Source of the DNA: Aurantiacibacter arachoides
Lineage (GTDB): Bacteria; Pseudomonadota; Alphaproteobacteria; Sphingomonadales; Sphingomonadaceae
DNA: 64,000 nt
Direction: 5' to 3'
NCBI RefSeq assembly: GCF_009827335.1
Contig: NZ_WTYH01000001.1
Coordinates: forward strand, 496,001 to 560,000
Below are positions 1 to 9,055 of this stretch, in pieces. Both the position numbers and the translations under genes were made by a program. Below the pieces are notes generated by a model that saw nothing but the letters and a program-made list of their open reading frames with translations, made no database searches and was not told where the DNA came from. The first letter of the stretch is position 1; each line of letters starts with the position of its first letter.

Positions 1-27
1 TTGTCTCTCTCCCTTCCAAGCCCAATA

Positions 28-119
28 CCCGCTCGTCCTGAGCTTGTCGAAGGACCGCCTTTCTTGTCCGCCGTGGTGAACCAGGAGGACAACCCTTCGA
101 CAAGCTTAAGGTGAGCGGG
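28..119. repeat. Imperfect intergenic inverted repeat (REP-like)
   Basis: Two arms of about 26 bases (28-53 and about 94-119) are inverted copies with roughly four mismatches, separated by about 40 bases. Both contain the core AGCTTGTCGAAGG or its complement. It sits just downstream of the stop of the leftward S9 peptidase gene. This core is a familiar dispersed intergenic repeat in sphingomonads (recalled, not searched). Transcribed, it would fold into a long hairpin, so it may end or protect the peptidase mRNA. No second copy was noticed in the window. Confidence 0.6.
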
Positions 120-137
120 GGGGCGGGGTGAGGGTGC

Positions 138-2090
138 CTACAGCCCCTTCACGAACTCTCGCCCGGCGCGGATGTCCGCCGTCGAGGCTGCGAGCGTCTC
201 GCCCACCGGCTCGGCCCGCCCGCCCAGCACCTCGGCGAGGAAATTCTCGGCAATCGCGTTGAAAGCGATGTTGTTTTCGGGACGCGCGAAGCCGTGGCCC
301 TCGTCGGGGAAGAGGACGTAGGTCACGGGCACGCCGTCACGCTCCATCGCGTCCACGATCTGATCGCTTTCGGCCTGCTTGACCCTCGGATCGTTGGCCC
401 CCTGTCCGATCAGCAGCGGACGCACGATGTCCTTTGCGCGGTGGAGCGGGCTCGCCTCCTTCAGTGCCTGCAATCCCTCGGGCGTGCCGGGATCGCCCAT
501 GCGATCATGGAACTGCTTCACCAGCGGCTCCCAGTAAGGCGGGATGGTTTCCAGCAGCGTTTCCAGGTTCGAAGGGCCGACGATGTCCACCCCGCAGGCG
601 AACACTTCGGGCGTAAAGGCAAGGCCCACCAGCGTGGCATACCCGCCATAGCTGCCGCCCATGATCGCAATCCTGTCACGCTGGGCCACGCCGCGTTCCA
701 CCGCCCAGTCGACGGCGTCGATCAGGTCGTCGTGCATGGCCTTTGACCATTGCAGGTTCGCGGCGTTCACGAAGGCCTTGCCGAAGCCCATGGAGCCGCG
801 GAAGTTGACGCTGAGCACGGCGTAACCACGGTTGGCAAGCCACTGGTGGCTGCGGTTGAAGCCGTAATTATCGCGCGCCCAGGGGCCGCCATGGACCAGC
901 AGCACCATCGGCACGGCGGCATCCGGCACGCCGTCCTCGTCCGGGTCGCACCCGGGCGGCAGGGTAAGATAGCTCGCCAGTGTCAGGCCGTCGCGCGCAG
1001 GAATTTCCACGGGGTGCATCGGTTGCAGCGGCGCGCCCTCAAGCTCGGGCTTGGTGACGTAGAACCGGGTCAGGCTCATCGCGTCGCGATCGAACAGATA
1101 GGTGGCGATCGGGCCGGTCAGCGGATCGTTCCAGACCAGCCAGCGGCGATCGTCGTCGGTGCGTGACTGGATGCCGAAATCGCCTTCGAACCGCTCGCGC
1201 AGGAAGGCAAAGGCGCTGGCAATGTCGTCGTCCAGAAAGTGATGCTCGGTGCGCAGGTAGGCAGCGCTCCAGCCCTGCACCACGCCGGTGCGCGGATGCC
1301 GGATGGTGCCGCCCACGTCGGCCCTGTCATGCTCGGCCAGCAGGGTGCGGGCCCCTGTTGCCATGTCCTCGGCATAGAGCGCGGCGGTGTCGCGCCCGCG
1401 GCTGTCGATCCAGTAGAGGATGGTGCCATCGGTGGTGTAGCCGGCCATGCTGGTGATGAGCGAATCCTCCATGCCCGTCACCTCACGCGGCGTTTCCGCC
1501 ACCACGCCGTCGATGATCTCGTGCATGTCGGTGCCGCCCGCGGCGTTCTGCCGCACGGCCCAGCGCAGGGTCAGGCTGTCGTCGGCCTCGAACCCAGCCC
1601 ACGCGTTGTTCTCGAACACCAGCGAGAGTTCGCCGGTTTCGAGGTTCAGCAGGTGGACGTCGTGGAACCGCGGGTCGCGATCGTTGAGGCCGACCAGCAG
1701 CCTGTCGCGCTGCGTTTCGGAAACGCCGACGATCTGTACCCGGGTATTCTCGAACGGGGTAAGGCATTTCTCCACGCCGCCGTTCTCCGCGCCGTCCAGC
1801 CCCACTTGGTAGAGCAGGTAGTTCTCGTCCCCGTCGCGGTCACGGATGTACAGCAGGCTCTGGCTGTCGGGCGCCCAGAAATACTGCGGGATGGGCCGAC
1901 CCTCGGCAGCCGTCATGCGGCGAACGTCAGTCTGGTCGTCAGCGGGCGCCATGAACACGTTCATCACCCCCTGCCACGGTGCCATCCAGCTGACCCACTT
2001 GCCATCGGGGCTGATCTTGCCGCCCGCGCGGCTGGGATTGCCGAACAGGTCGTCACGGGGAATGAGCGGGGTATTGGCGAAATCGGTCAT
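138..2090 (-). CDS. S9 family prolyl oligopeptidase-like serine peptidase
   Basis: 650-residue protein of the prolyl oligopeptidase / acylaminoacyl peptidase family, which cleaves short peptides. The N-terminal two thirds look like the family's beta-propeller (repeated SPDGKWVSW-type blades). The C-terminal alpha/beta hydrolase carries a full triad: Ser480 in GGSYGGY, Asp567 in GANDPRV and His599 in DEGHGF. An HGGPWARD oxyanion-type loop precedes them. No signal peptide is visible (start MTDFANTPLIPRDD), so a cytoplasmic location is likely. Length is normal for the family. The start ATG lies 124 bases from the divergent small membrane protein gene, so the spacer probably holds promoters for both. 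Confidence 0.93.
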   Translation of the reverse strand: MTDFANTPLIPRDDLFGNPSRAGGKISPDGKWVSWMAPWQGVMNVFMAPADDQTDVRRMTAAEGRPIPQYFWAPDSQSLLYIRDRDGDENYLLYQVGLDGAENGGVEKCLTPFENTRVQIVGVSETQRDRLLVGLNDRDPRFHDVHLLNLETGELSLVFENNAWAGFEADDSLTLRWAVRQNAAGGTDMHEIIDGVVAETPREVTGMEDSLITSMAGYTTDGTILYWIDSRGRDTAALYAEDMATGARTLLAEHDRADVGGTIRHPRTGVVQGWSAAYLRTEHHFLDDDIASAFAFLRERFEGDFGIQSRTDDDRRWLVWNDPLTGPIATYLFDRDAMSLTRFYVTKPELEGAPLQPMHPVEIPARDGLTLASYLTLPPGCDPDEDGVPDAAVPMVLLVHGGPWARDNYGFNRSHQWLANRGYAVLSVNFRGSMGFGKAFVNAANLQWSKAMHDDLIDAVDWAVERGVAQRDRIAIMGGSYGGYATLVGLAFTPEVFACGVDIVGPSNLETLLETIPPYWEPLVKQFHDRMGDPGTPEGLQALKEASPLHRAKDIVRPLLIGQGANDPRVKQAESDQIVDAMERDGVPVTYVLFPDEGHGFARPENNIAFNAIAENFLAEVLGGRAEPVGETLAASTADIRAGREFVKGL

Positions 2091-2214
2091 GGGGTCTCCC
2101 TATCGGCCCGATCGGGCTGGTCCCGCTGGCGAGGTAGGAAGCGGCAGGCGTGTTGCCAAGCGGCGCAATTGGCCGATGGTACGCAGGTGACCCATACGGT
2201 AGGCCGATCCCGTG

Positions 2215-2766
2215 ATGTCGGCATGGCGACCCTTTACCTTCAATGAGAAGCTGGCCCTCGGGCTATTCGTGCTGTTCTGTCCAGTCTACCTGATCGCAAC
2301 GGCTTGGATCAGACCGGGCAGCGTTGTGACTGGTCACGAGTTCGGTTTATTCGTGGCATGGCGCCTCGGTTGGATACTGCTCGGCTTCCTGGCTTGGTGC
2401 GTAGCCCTCGCGACGGTATTCCTCACGCCGGCGGGCCATCCGTCGAGGACAAGGATGCAGGCGGGGCGCATCCTGCCGCTGGCGTCTCTAGGCGCTGCCG
2501 TGATGCTAAGTTCCCCCGCCGTGGATGCGATCACGCGACAACAACGCAGAGCCTTTGCCGCGCAGAACGCGCAGGCCCTTGGCGGCCCGCCGCCAACGGC
2601 CGTGATCTATCGTAAAGGGATCCCTGATGGCGGGGTCGCCATCGTGCGCTCGCCCGGCCGCGATCCCACCGGACTCAGCCAAAGACTCATGCTCGATCTC
2701 ACGGGCGAACGCATCAAGTCTTGCGAGCTGATCAGTGATACCGACTGGAGCTGCTATTTCGATTGA
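2215..2766 (+). CDS. Small membrane protein, unknown function
   Basis: About 183 residues that I do not recognise. Three hydrophobic segments are visible, near residues 12-31, 43-66 and 83-101, followed by a soluble C-terminal part of about 80 residues with two cysteines close to the end (SCELISDTDWSCYFD). GTG at 2212 and ATG at 2215 are adjacent in-frame starts; ATG is chosen. The 3' end overlaps the convergent glycosyltransferase gene by 13 bp, so transcription of either could affect the other. Frame and composition look like real coding sequence, but no function can be given. Confidence 0.6.
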   Translation: MSAWRPFTFNEKLALGLFVLFCPVYLIATAWIRPGSVVTGHEFGLFVAWRLGWILLGFLAWCVALATVFLTPAGHPSRTRMQAGRILPLASLGAAVMLSSPAVDAITRQQRRAFAAQNAQALGGPPPTAVIYRKGIPDGGVAIVRSPGRDPTGLSQRLMLDLTGERIKSCELISDTDWSCYFD

Positions 2767-4043
2767 GGTGGTGCGGGTCGCGACGGTTTGGCCGGTGGCG
2801 CATCCAGTGCGGCAGCTACAAGCCCCAGTACAGTCGCCTTTTGCCGCTCCCAGCAGTAGGTATCGCGTGCCGCATCGAGCGCAGCCTTATGAGCTGCCGC
2901 GAGGCGGGCTGGATCGCTCACCAGTTCATTTATCGCTGCGGCGAGCGAGGCGGCATCGCCCGGACGGCAGGTTGCGATGGCCGCGGGCACGGACGCGGCA
3001 ATTTCGGCCTGGCCGGCCGTGCGCGTGGCAACCACGGCCAGGCCTGCCAGCAGGTAATGGAACATCTTGTTGGTCACTGTCAGGTTGCGGCTGGGGGGAT
3101 CGACCGCCTCCAGCGCCAGCCCGATGTCGTGTTCGGCAATTCTGCTGAGCAGCTCGCTTGGCGCTACGAGGCCATGCAAGTGAAGCCGATGCCCGCGCGC
3201 GGACGGAAAGCGACCGCGCAACCATGCCTCATCCGCTGCCGAGATGTCGCCGCGCAGGTGCAGCTGGACCGGCGTATCCACCAGTGTCAGCGCATCGCAC
3301 AACTCTTCCAGCCCCCGGCCGGGACCAATCGTCTGCGAAACCCAGTGGAGCGAGGGCAGGCTGGCATCGCCGGGGGGGCGATCCCTGGCCTCGCCGTCCA
3401 GCGCCTCGCGATCCGACCACGGAAACACGTTGTAGACCACCGCCGGCGCCGGCCCGCCACTTGCGTCTGCCAGTGCCTCGGCAAGGGCGTGGGACGTCGT
3501 CGTGACCATGCCGCCCCGGCGCACGGCGGCATTCTCAGCCCGGGCCAGCCAGGCGACGGGGCGGTGGACGCGCGCCTCGGGCAGCAAGTCCTCGGAATAC
3601 CAGTCTTCGATGTCGACGCCGGTGCGCTGGCCGTCGCGCGCCAGTGCCTCGGCGACGGCCAGGCCGACTTCCTGGTGCCCGATGACGAGATCACCGCGCA
3701 GCTGGCGCGCCAGCCGGATCGTGCGCATCACGCCGTATCCCAGCGCCCGGGGCGCAAGGTAGGGGAGGGTGGCGAAACCGCGCCCGCCGATGAACCGTTC
3801 GGCCCGAAAGAACAGCGACGCGGGCGCAGAGGCGGTGAGATCCGCCGTGGTCATCACGCTGAACGGCGCGACTGCCGCGATCTGCGCATCGCGCGCCGCC
3901 CATCCGGCATCGAGGACGGGGCGCAAAACGGTGACGCGATAGCCGGCTTCGGCCAGCGCGGTCGCCTCCTTCACGACGCGTGGATTGCGGCACAGCGGCG
4001 CGCCGGTGGCGATGACGATGGATTGCGAGACGGAAGCGGGCAT
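2754..4043 (-). CDS. Glycosyltransferase, GT4-like (GT-B fold)
   Basis: 429 residues. The N-terminus has the Rossmann pattern of GT-B enzymes (SIVIATGAPLCRNPRVVKEA). The C-terminal domain has a donor-site-like stretch, NKMFHYLLAGLAVVATRTAG, near residues 340-360, typical of family 4 glycosyltransferases. Such enzymes transfer a sugar from a nucleotide donor to a lipid or glycan acceptor on the cytoplasmic face of the membrane. No transmembrane segment is evident. It lies 11 bases downstream of the AlkA-like gene on the same strand and could be co-transcribed. No polysaccharide cluster surrounds it, so the acceptor cannot be predicted. Confidence 0.82.
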   Translation of the reverse strand: MPASVSQSIVIATGAPLCRNPRVVKEATALAEAGYRVTVLRPVLDAGWAARDAQIAAVAPFSVMTTADLTASAPASLFFRAERFIGGRGFATLPYLAPRALGYGVMRTIRLARQLRGDLVIGHQEVGLAVAEALARDGQRTGVDIEDWYSEDLLPEARVHRPVAWLARAENAAVRRGGMVTTTSHALAEALADASGGPAPAVVYNVFPWSDREALDGEARDRPPGDASLPSLHWVSQTIGPGRGLEELCDALTLVDTPVQLHLRGDISAADEAWLRGRFPSARGHRLHLHGLVAPSELLSRIAEHDIGLALEAVDPPSRNLTVTNKMFHYLLAGLAVVATRTAGQAEIAASVPAAIATCRPGDAASLAAAINELVSDPARLAAAHKAALDAARDTYCWERQKATVLGLVAAALDAPPAKPSRPAPPQSK

Positions 4044-4054
4044 GGGCGCGCCTT

Positions 4055-4672
4055 CTACAGCGCGGGATTATTGTAGCAATGCCAGGTGAAGATCGCCATC
4101 GCCCCGCGGTGCGGTCGCCACGGCTCGGCCAGGGCGCGGGTGGCCTTTTCATCGGGGCGTTCGTCCAGACCCAGGATGCGGCCGATGCCAGCCATCACGG
4201 CCAGGTCTCCGGCAGGCCAGATGTCGGGGCGCCCCTCGGCGAACAGCAGGTAGATCTCCGCAGACCAGCGGCCGATGCCCTTGATCTTCGTCAGTTCGGC
4301 GATGGCCTCTTCGTCATCAGCGGGCAGGTTGGCGAAGTCCACCTCACCGGCGTGGACGAGTTCGCACAGGGACCGTGCATAGCCCTGCTTCTGGCGCGAC
4401 AGGCCGCAGCCGCGCAAGGTATCGAAATCGCGCTCCAGCAGGGCGGCGGGCGCGAAGCCTTCGCCAAGTTCCGCTTCCAGCTTGCGCCACATGCTCGCCG
4501 CTGCCGCCACGCTCACCTGCTGGCCCACGATGGTGCGCAGCATCGTCATGTAGCCGCGTTCGCGGATGCGCGGTTCGGGATAGCCGGCGACCGCCAGCGC
4601 GCGGGCGATGGCCGGCTCCCGCCGGGCGACCTCGTCCAGCGATGCCGTTATCTGTGCTGCCGTCAGGCCCAC
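4055..4672 (-). CDS. DNA-3-methyladenine glycosylase, AlkA / HhH-GPD family
   Basis: 205 residues from the preferred GTG start. It should excise alkylated bases from DNA. The helix-hairpin-helix LTKIKGIGRWSAEI lies at about 127-140, followed by WPAGDLAV in which Asp156 is the expected catalytic aspartate. YMTMLRTIVGQQVS is the usual N-terminal helix region. An open frame continues 25 codons upstream to an ATG at 4747, but that would overlap the divergent ferredoxin start at 4741. GTG at 4672 has AAGGAG seven bases upstream, so I place the start there. The C-terminus ends in HCYNNPAL. Confidence 0.88.
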   Translation of the reverse strand: MGLTAAQITASLDEVARREPAIARALAVAGYPEPRIRERGYMTMLRTIVGQQVSVAAAASMWRKLEAELGEGFAPAALLERDFDTLRGCGLSRQKQGYARSLCELVHAGEVDFANLPADDEEAIAELTKIKGIGRWSAEIYLLFAEGRPDIWPAGDLAVMAGIGRILGLDERPDEKATRALAEPWRPHRGAMAIFTWHCYNNPAL

Positions 4673-4740
4673 GGTGCTCTCCTTGCCAATCCGCGCGCGA
4701 TTGACTAGCAGCCGCGCCGAACAGCGCCAGAGGATTCCCC

Positions 4741-5058
4741 ATGCCAAAGCTTACCGTCGTCACCCGCGAGGGCACCGAATCCACGCTGGATGTCGCCAGC
4801 GGCCTTACCGTGATGGAAGCGATCCGCGACAACGGGTTCGACGAGCTGCTGGCCTTGTGCGGCGGATGCTGTTCGTGCGCCACCTGCCACGTCCATGTCG
4901 ACGCTGCCTTTGCCGATCGCCTGCCGCCGATGAGCGAGGACGAGGACGACCTGCTCGATTCCAGCGACCACCGCGATGCCACCAGCCGCCTGTCGTGCCA
5001 GATCCCCTTCACCGACGCGCTCGACGGGCTGAAGGTCCGCATCGCCGAGGAAGACTAA
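4741..5058 (+). CDS. [2Fe-2S] ferredoxin, adrenodoxin type
   Basis: 105 residues. The cluster ligands are Cys40, Cys46, Cys49 and Cys86 (C-x5-C-x2-C-x36-C), the pattern of adrenodoxin / Isc-type vertebrate-like ferredoxins. Extra cysteines at 43 and 44 lie inside the binding loop. An acidic stretch [10 protein letters not shown] follows and is the usual partner-docking surface. It transfers single electrons to a redox partner such as a cytochrome P450 or an Fe-S assembly factor, but no such partner is encoded nearby. It is transcribed away from the DNA glycosylase gene with 68 bp between the starts and lies 69 bp before cysK. Confidence 0.93.
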   Translation: MPKLTVVTREGTESTLDVASGLTVMEAIRDNGFDELLALCGGCCSCATCHVHVDAAFADRLPPMSEDEDDLLDSSDHRDATSRLSCQIPFTDALDGLKVRIAEED

Positions 5059-5127
5059 AGCCGCGGCAGGGGTCATCCCAAGGAGGATTAGGTTGCACGG
5101 CGAATCCCGGCCGCCTAACTTTCAGCC

Positions 5128-6141
5128 ATGACCGCTCCCCCAGCACGCCCGACTACGCTCGATCTTATCGGCAACACGCCCCTCGTCCTGCTTGAAGGCG
5201 CGAGCCGCGCGGCGGGGTGCGAGATCTGGGGCAAGTGCGAATTCGCCAATCCCGGCGCATCCGTGAAGGACCGCGCGGCGCTGTGGATCGTGCGCGATGC
5301 CGAACGGCGCGGCGAACTGAAGCCGGGCGGCACCGTGGTGGAGGGGACGGCAGGCAACACCGGCATCGGCATGGCGCTGGTTGCCAATGCGCTGGGCTAC
5401 AAAAGCGTCATCGTGATGCCGGACAACCAGTCGCACGAAAAGATGGATACGCTGCGGGCGCTGGGGGCCGAGCTGGTCACCGTGCCGCCCACAAAGTTCG
5501 CCGACCCTGCGCACTTCGTCCACACCAGCCGCCGCATCGCGGAAGAGACCGAGAATGCGGTATGGGCCAACCAGTTCGACAATGTCGCCAACCGCCGCGC
5601 GCATATCGAAAGCACCGCGCCCGAAATCTGGGCGCAGATGGAGGGCCGGGTGGACGGGTTCACCTGCGCGGTTGGCACCGGCGGCACGCTGGCGGGCGTG
5701 GGCATGGGGCTGCGCGCCCATGACGAGACCGTGCGGATCGCGCTGACCGACCCCTACGGCGCGGCGCTGTTCAATTACTACGCGCACGGCGAACTGAAGG
5801 CCGAGGGCAGTTCGGTTGCCGAGGGCATCGGCCAGGGCCGCATCACCGCCAATCTCGAAGGGCTGGACGTGGATACCCAGTTCCGCATCGCCGACGAGGA
5901 AGGTCTGGAATGGGTCGCCCAGCTGCTCAGGGAGGAAGGGCTCTGCCTCGGGCTTTCCAGCGGCATCAACGTGGCGGGTGCGGTGGCGCTCGGCCGGCAG
6001 CTGGTGGCCGAAGGGCGCGACAGTCCGCGCGTGGCGACGATCCTGTGCGACACCGGCTTCCGCTATCTCTCCACGCTCTACAACGCCGACTGGCTGCGCG
6101 CGAAGGGCCTGCCGGTGTTCGACTGGTTGCGTTCATCTTGA
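5128..6141 (+). CDS. cysK: Cysteine synthase (O-acetylserine sulfhydrylase)
   Basis: 337 residues, fold type II PLP enzyme that makes cysteine from O-acetylserine and sulfide. Lys47 in GASVKDRA is the Schiff-base lysine. EGTAGNTGIGMALVA is the substrate-binding Asn loop and GTGGTLAGVGMGL the PLP-phosphate loop. It fits with the cobA-cysI-cysH sulfate reduction operon 32 kb away, which supplies sulfide. Length is slightly above classical CysK (about 310-325), with an extended C-terminus. Cystathionine beta-synthase shares these motifs, but no regulatory domain is present. The preferred start has only a weak Shine-Dalgarno sequence. Confidence 0.9.
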   Translation: MTAPPARPTTLDLIGNTPLVLLEGASRAAGCEIWGKCEFANPGASVKDRAALWIVRDAERRGELKPGGTVVEGTAGNTGIGMALVANALGYKSVIVMPDNQSHEKMDTLRALGAELVTVPPTKFADPAHFVHTSRRIAEETENAVWANQFDNVANRRAHIESTAPEIWAQMEGRVDGFTCAVGTGGTLAGVGMGLRAHDETVRIALTDPYGAALFNYYAHGELKAEGSSVAEGIGQGRITANLEGLDVDTQFRIADEEGLEWVAQLLREEGLCLGLSSGINVAGAVALGRQLVAEGRDSPRVATILCDTGFRYLSTLYNADWLRAKGLPVFDWLRSS

Positions 6142-6159
6142 TTCGCTAGGATTGCCCCC

Positions 6160-6546
6160 ATGCCACTCGATCCGCTGGAAATCCTGAAGCGCAAGGCCAG
6201 CAAGGACAAGGCCGACCGCGTGCTTGCTGCCGGCGGGCCGCTGGGCGGAACGCGGGCCGAGCGCTTGCAGCGGTTGCAGATCGGTGTCTTCGGCATCTTT
6301 GCTATGGTCCTGCTCGTCGGGCTGGCCGACATCGTCACCAACCGCCTGGCGTTGACGGAAGCCGCCGCCGTTCCGGAGGCTGCCCCCACCGTGGAGGCGA
6401 CCCAGAGCGCCGTGCCGCGCGATCCACTGGTCGATGCCGGGGTCGCGCCGGAGGTGCCGGAAGGCACTGACGCTTCGGCAGCCCCCGCGCCGCCGCAGGG
6501 TGGCGCCACGCCTGAAAGGCCGTCAGCCAATGCGCCGTTGCAGTAA
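6160..6546 (+). CDS. Small single-pass membrane protein, unknown
   Basis: 128 residues. A charged N-terminus (LEILKRKASKDKADR) is followed by one hydrophobic helix near residues 44-62 (QIGVFGIFAMVLLVGLADI) and an Ala/Pro-rich tail that is probably periplasmic. I do not recognise the family. It starts 18 bp after cysK and overlaps the next gene by 17 bp, so the two are probably co-translated. Both have an Ala/Pro-rich exported part, which hints at a shared place of action; this is inference. Confidence 0.6.
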   Translation: MPLDPLEILKRKASKDKADRVLAAGGPLGGTRAERLQRLQIGVFGIFAMVLLVGLADIVTNRLALTEAAAVPEAAPTVEATQSAVPRDPLVDAGVAPEVPEGTDASAAPAPPQGGATPERPSANAPLQ

Positions 6547-7396
6547 TCTGCTTTTTGCCGCCGCCGCGTTGCTGCTGGCCGCTCCGCTGAGTGCCCAGGA
6601 CGGACCTGCGCCCTCCGCAGCCGGTGCGCGCCCGCAAGTGGCGCTGATGGGCACGGTGCCGATCTACTGGGGGGAGGCGGAAGGCTTTGCCGACCTGCTC
6701 AGTGGCGATGCACCATCGCACTGGGCGCGCAGCGTGATCGCCCGTCACGCCGAACCGGTGCCGCTCGACTACCTCAGCGCAGAGGCGCTTGCCCCCTATC
6801 GCTACCTGCTGATGGCACAGCCGCGCGGATTGACGGGGGAAGAAAACGTCGCGCTCGATGCCTGGGTGCGCGGGGGAGGGCGGCTGCTGTTGTTCGCCGA
6901 CCCGCTGATGACCGGCGAATCGCGGTTTCATTTGGGTGACCGGCGCAGGCCGCAGGATGTCGCGCTGCTTTCGCCGATCCTGGCCCACTGGGGGCTGGAG
7001 TTGCATTTTGACGCAGCGCAGGACGATGGCCCGGCCACGGTCGATCATTTCGGCAGTGCCATCCCCGTCAACATGCGCGGCAGCTTTTCCGCCAACGGGG
7101 AAAAGACGGGCTGCGCGATTCCCGGAGACGGCCTTCTGGCCCATTGCGCCATCGGCACCGGTGAGGCGCTGCTGGTCGCCGATGCGGCGCTGCTCGACAT
7201 CACCGGGCCGTGGCCGGGTGCAGAACCGGCGCTTGATTCGCTGATCGGTCACATCTTTCCCGGTCTTGCGGGTGAAAACGGGGAAATCGCGGGACGGGTC
7301 GCCAGCCCCATGCGGGATGGCGCGGGAAGCGGCGCAACCGCCCCGAAAACGGCGCCTCTCGGTCACGCGGATTCGCAGGAGGGCCACGCCCACTGA
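6530..7396 (+). CDS. Secreted DUF4350-like protein
   Basis: 288 residues from ATG 6530. A clear Sec signal peptide is present (MRRCSNLLFAAAALLLAAP then LSAQ cleavage). The mature part has LDAWVRGGGRLLLFADP, the typical strand-loop of DUF4350 / GldG-like beta-alpha domains that are related to the type 1 glutamine amidotransferase fold. No catalytic triad can be assigned. A longer open frame from 6434 lacks a signal peptide and is rejected. The start lies inside the 3' end of the preceding small membrane protein. No terminator is apparent before the mraZ promoter region. Confidence 0.65.
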   Translation: MRRCSNLLFAAAALLLAAPLSAQDGPAPSAAGARPQVALMGTVPIYWGEAEGFADLLSGDAPSHWARSVIARHAEPVPLDYLSAEALAPYRYLLMAQPRGLTGEENVALDAWVRGGGRLLLFADPLMTGESRFHLGDRRRPQDVALLSPILAHWGLELHFDAAQDDGPATVDHFGSAIPVNMRGSFSANGEKTGCAIPGDGLLAHCAIGTGEALLVADAALLDITGPWPGAEPALDSLIGHIFPGLAGENGEIAGRVASPMRDGAGSGATAPKTAPLGHADSQEGHAH

Positions 7397-7601
7397 CTTC
7401 GGAAAATCAGATGTTTACCGTGTTATCCCACTAATTCCCGCAATTTCCCCTTTCATCCCGCTGTATGCAGCGTTATGACATTAACCCATCGGACATGCCT
7501 GCCGGGTTGCACCCTCTTGGGGGTGATCGGGTCGCGCCAACGCGCGGCACGCAGCGGGGGAGGCATGGCTATCGGGGAAGTTCCAAGCGGGGTAACGGCG
7601 C
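7397..7601 (+). promoter_or_regulatory. Upstream region of the dcw cluster
   Basis: 205 bp without a gene, expected to contain the main promoter of the division/cell wall cluster. Short G-runs recur before mraZ, near 7518-7531, 7555-7560, 7573-7577 and 7588-7592. MraZ proteins repress their own operon by binding G-rich direct repeats, but here the spacing (9, about 18 and 15 bases) does not match the regular 10-bp spacing known from E. coli. The operator assignment is therefore only a suggestion. No clear sigma-70 boxes or rho-independent terminator were found. Confidence 0.4.
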
Positions 7602-8099
7602 GTGTCGCAACGGCCTACAGGGTATGGAGGACAGGGCTTTTCGCTTCGCGGCGAGAAGGATCGATTCGTCCTGCCCCCCGCCTTTCGCAAGGATTTCGCC
7701 GACAAGGGCGATGACCGCGTGCTGTGCCTCGCCAAGCACGAACGCTGGCCCTGTCTCAAGGGCTTCAGCCTCTCGCTGACCAACACCTTCGAAGCCATGC
7801 TCGACCGCGAGGAAGAGGCCGCATTGCGCCGCGACCTCGATTTCGACCGCGAACTGCGCGGCATGCAGCTGTGGGGCTTTGTCGAGGTGCCGTTCGATGC
7901 CAGCGGCCGCTTCGTGCTGCCCGAACATATCGCCGAGCTCGGCGATGTCGGCGATGCGCTGTATTTCCAGGGCGGCACCCCGTTCCTTACCCTGTGGAAC
8001 CCGGATCGGCTGGCCGCGATGGGGCAGGGCTGGGAACAGGCGCAGTCCAACTGCCGCTCGCTGGAAGCCGGTGCGCGAGCGAAGGGCAAGGCCAAGTGA
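7602..8099 (+). CDS. mraZ: Transcriptional regulator MraZ
   Basis: 165 residues with two SpoVT/AbrB-like halves. The DxxxR signature of the family appears as [11 protein letters not shown] in the first half and DASGRFVLP in the second. MraZ forms a ring-shaped oligomer that binds repeats in front of the dcw operon and represses it. The GTG start at 7602 gives a short N-terminal extension ([12 protein letters not shown]) before the conserved core. The C-terminus overlaps rsmH by 4 bp (GTGA). It is the first gene of the cluster, as in most bacteria. Confidence 0.93.
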   Translation: MSQRPTGYGGQGFSLRGEKDRFVLPPAFRKDFADKGDDRVLCLAKHERWPCLKGFSLSLTNTFEAMLDREEEAALRRDLDFDRELRGMQLWGFVEVPFDASGRFVLPEHIAELGDVGDALYFQGGTPFLTLWNPDRLAAMGQGWEQAQSNCRSLEAGARAKGKAK

Positions 8100-9055
8100 T
8101 CGTCGCAGCCGCCCCGCACATTCCCGTCCTGCTGGAAGAGGTCGTTGCAGCGCTGTCCCCGCAGCCGGGCGACGTGGTGATCGACGCCACCTTCGGCGCG
8201 GGCGGCTACACCCGCGCCTTTCTCGATGCAGGGGCCATCGTCCACGCCTTTGACCGCGACCCGGATGCGATCGCCGCTGGCAGCGAATGGCCGGAGACCA
8301 AGGGCGATGCCCCGCGCCTTGTTCTCCATCAGCGGCGCTTTTCCGAAATGTCGCACGGCATGGCCGATGCCGGCATCGATCAGGTGGACGCCATCGCCAT
8401 GGATATCGGCGTTTCGTCCATGCAGCTCGACCAGGCCGAGCGCGGCTTCGCCTTTTCCTCGAACGGCCCGCTCGACATGACGATGAGCCGGTCCGGCCCC
8501 ACGGCGGCCGATTTCGTCAACACCGCCGAGGTGGAGGACATTGCCGACGTGCTGTATCGTTACGGCGAGGAGCGCCAGTCGCGCCGCGTCGCCCGCGCGA
8601 TCGTTGCCGCCCGTCCGCTGGCGACCACGGGCGAGCTGGCACAGGTCGTGCGCAAGGCGCTGGGCCACCGGCCGGGCGACAAGAAGGATCCCGCCACCCG
8701 CAGCTTCCAGGCCATCCGTATCCATGTGAACGGCGAGCTGGACGAGCTGGAAACCGGCCTCGCTGCCGCCGAGGCGCTGCTCAAGGATGGCGGACGCCTC
8801 GCCGTCGTCAGCTTTCACAGCCTGGAAGATCGCATCGTCAAGCAGTTCTTCCGCGATGCGGCCAACCTCACGCCGCGGGGTTCGCGCCACCTGCCCGAAA
8901 CGCAGGAGGCCCCCGTCGCCCGTTTCGCGCGGGTGACCAAGGCGATCCGCCCGTCCGAGGCGGAAATCCTGAGGAACCCGCGCGCCCGCTCGTCCACGTT
9001 GCGCGCTGCAACCCGCACCAACGCACCCGCCGCCTCAAGGGAGTATGCCGCATGA
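8096..9055 (+). CDS. rsmH: 16S rRNA (cytosine-1402 N4)-methyltransferase
   Basis: 319 residues, SAM-dependent methyltransferase that modifies C1402 in the ribosomal P site. It starts [11 protein letters not shown]; motif I is [13 protein letters not shown] and the second SAM contact is [28 protein letters not shown] and [10 protein letters not shown] are family hallmarks. The frame is open far upstream through mraZ, but GTG at 8096 overlapping the mraZ stop gives the standard length. The 3' end overlaps ftsL by 4 bp. Confidence 0.96.
   Translation: MIVAAAPHIPVLLEEVVAALSPQPGDVVIDATFGAGGYTRAFLDAGAIVHAFDRDPDAIAAGSEWPETKGDAPRLVLHQRRFSEMSHGMADAGIDQVDAIAMDIGVSSMQLDQAERGFAFSSNGPLDMTMSRSGPTAADFVNTAEVEDIADVLYRYGEERQSRRVARAIVAARPLATTGELAQVVRKALGHRPGDKKDPATRSFQAIRIHVNGELDELETGLAAAEALLKDGGRLAVVSFHSLEDRIVKQFFRDAANLTPRGSRHLPETQEAPVARFARVTKAIRPSEAEILRNPRARSSTLRAATRTNAPAASREYAA

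Noticed and set aside
7724..8095. N-terminal extension of rsmH by 124 codons
   Set aside because: It reads through mraZ in another frame and is not homologous to RsmH; GTG at 8096 gives normal length.
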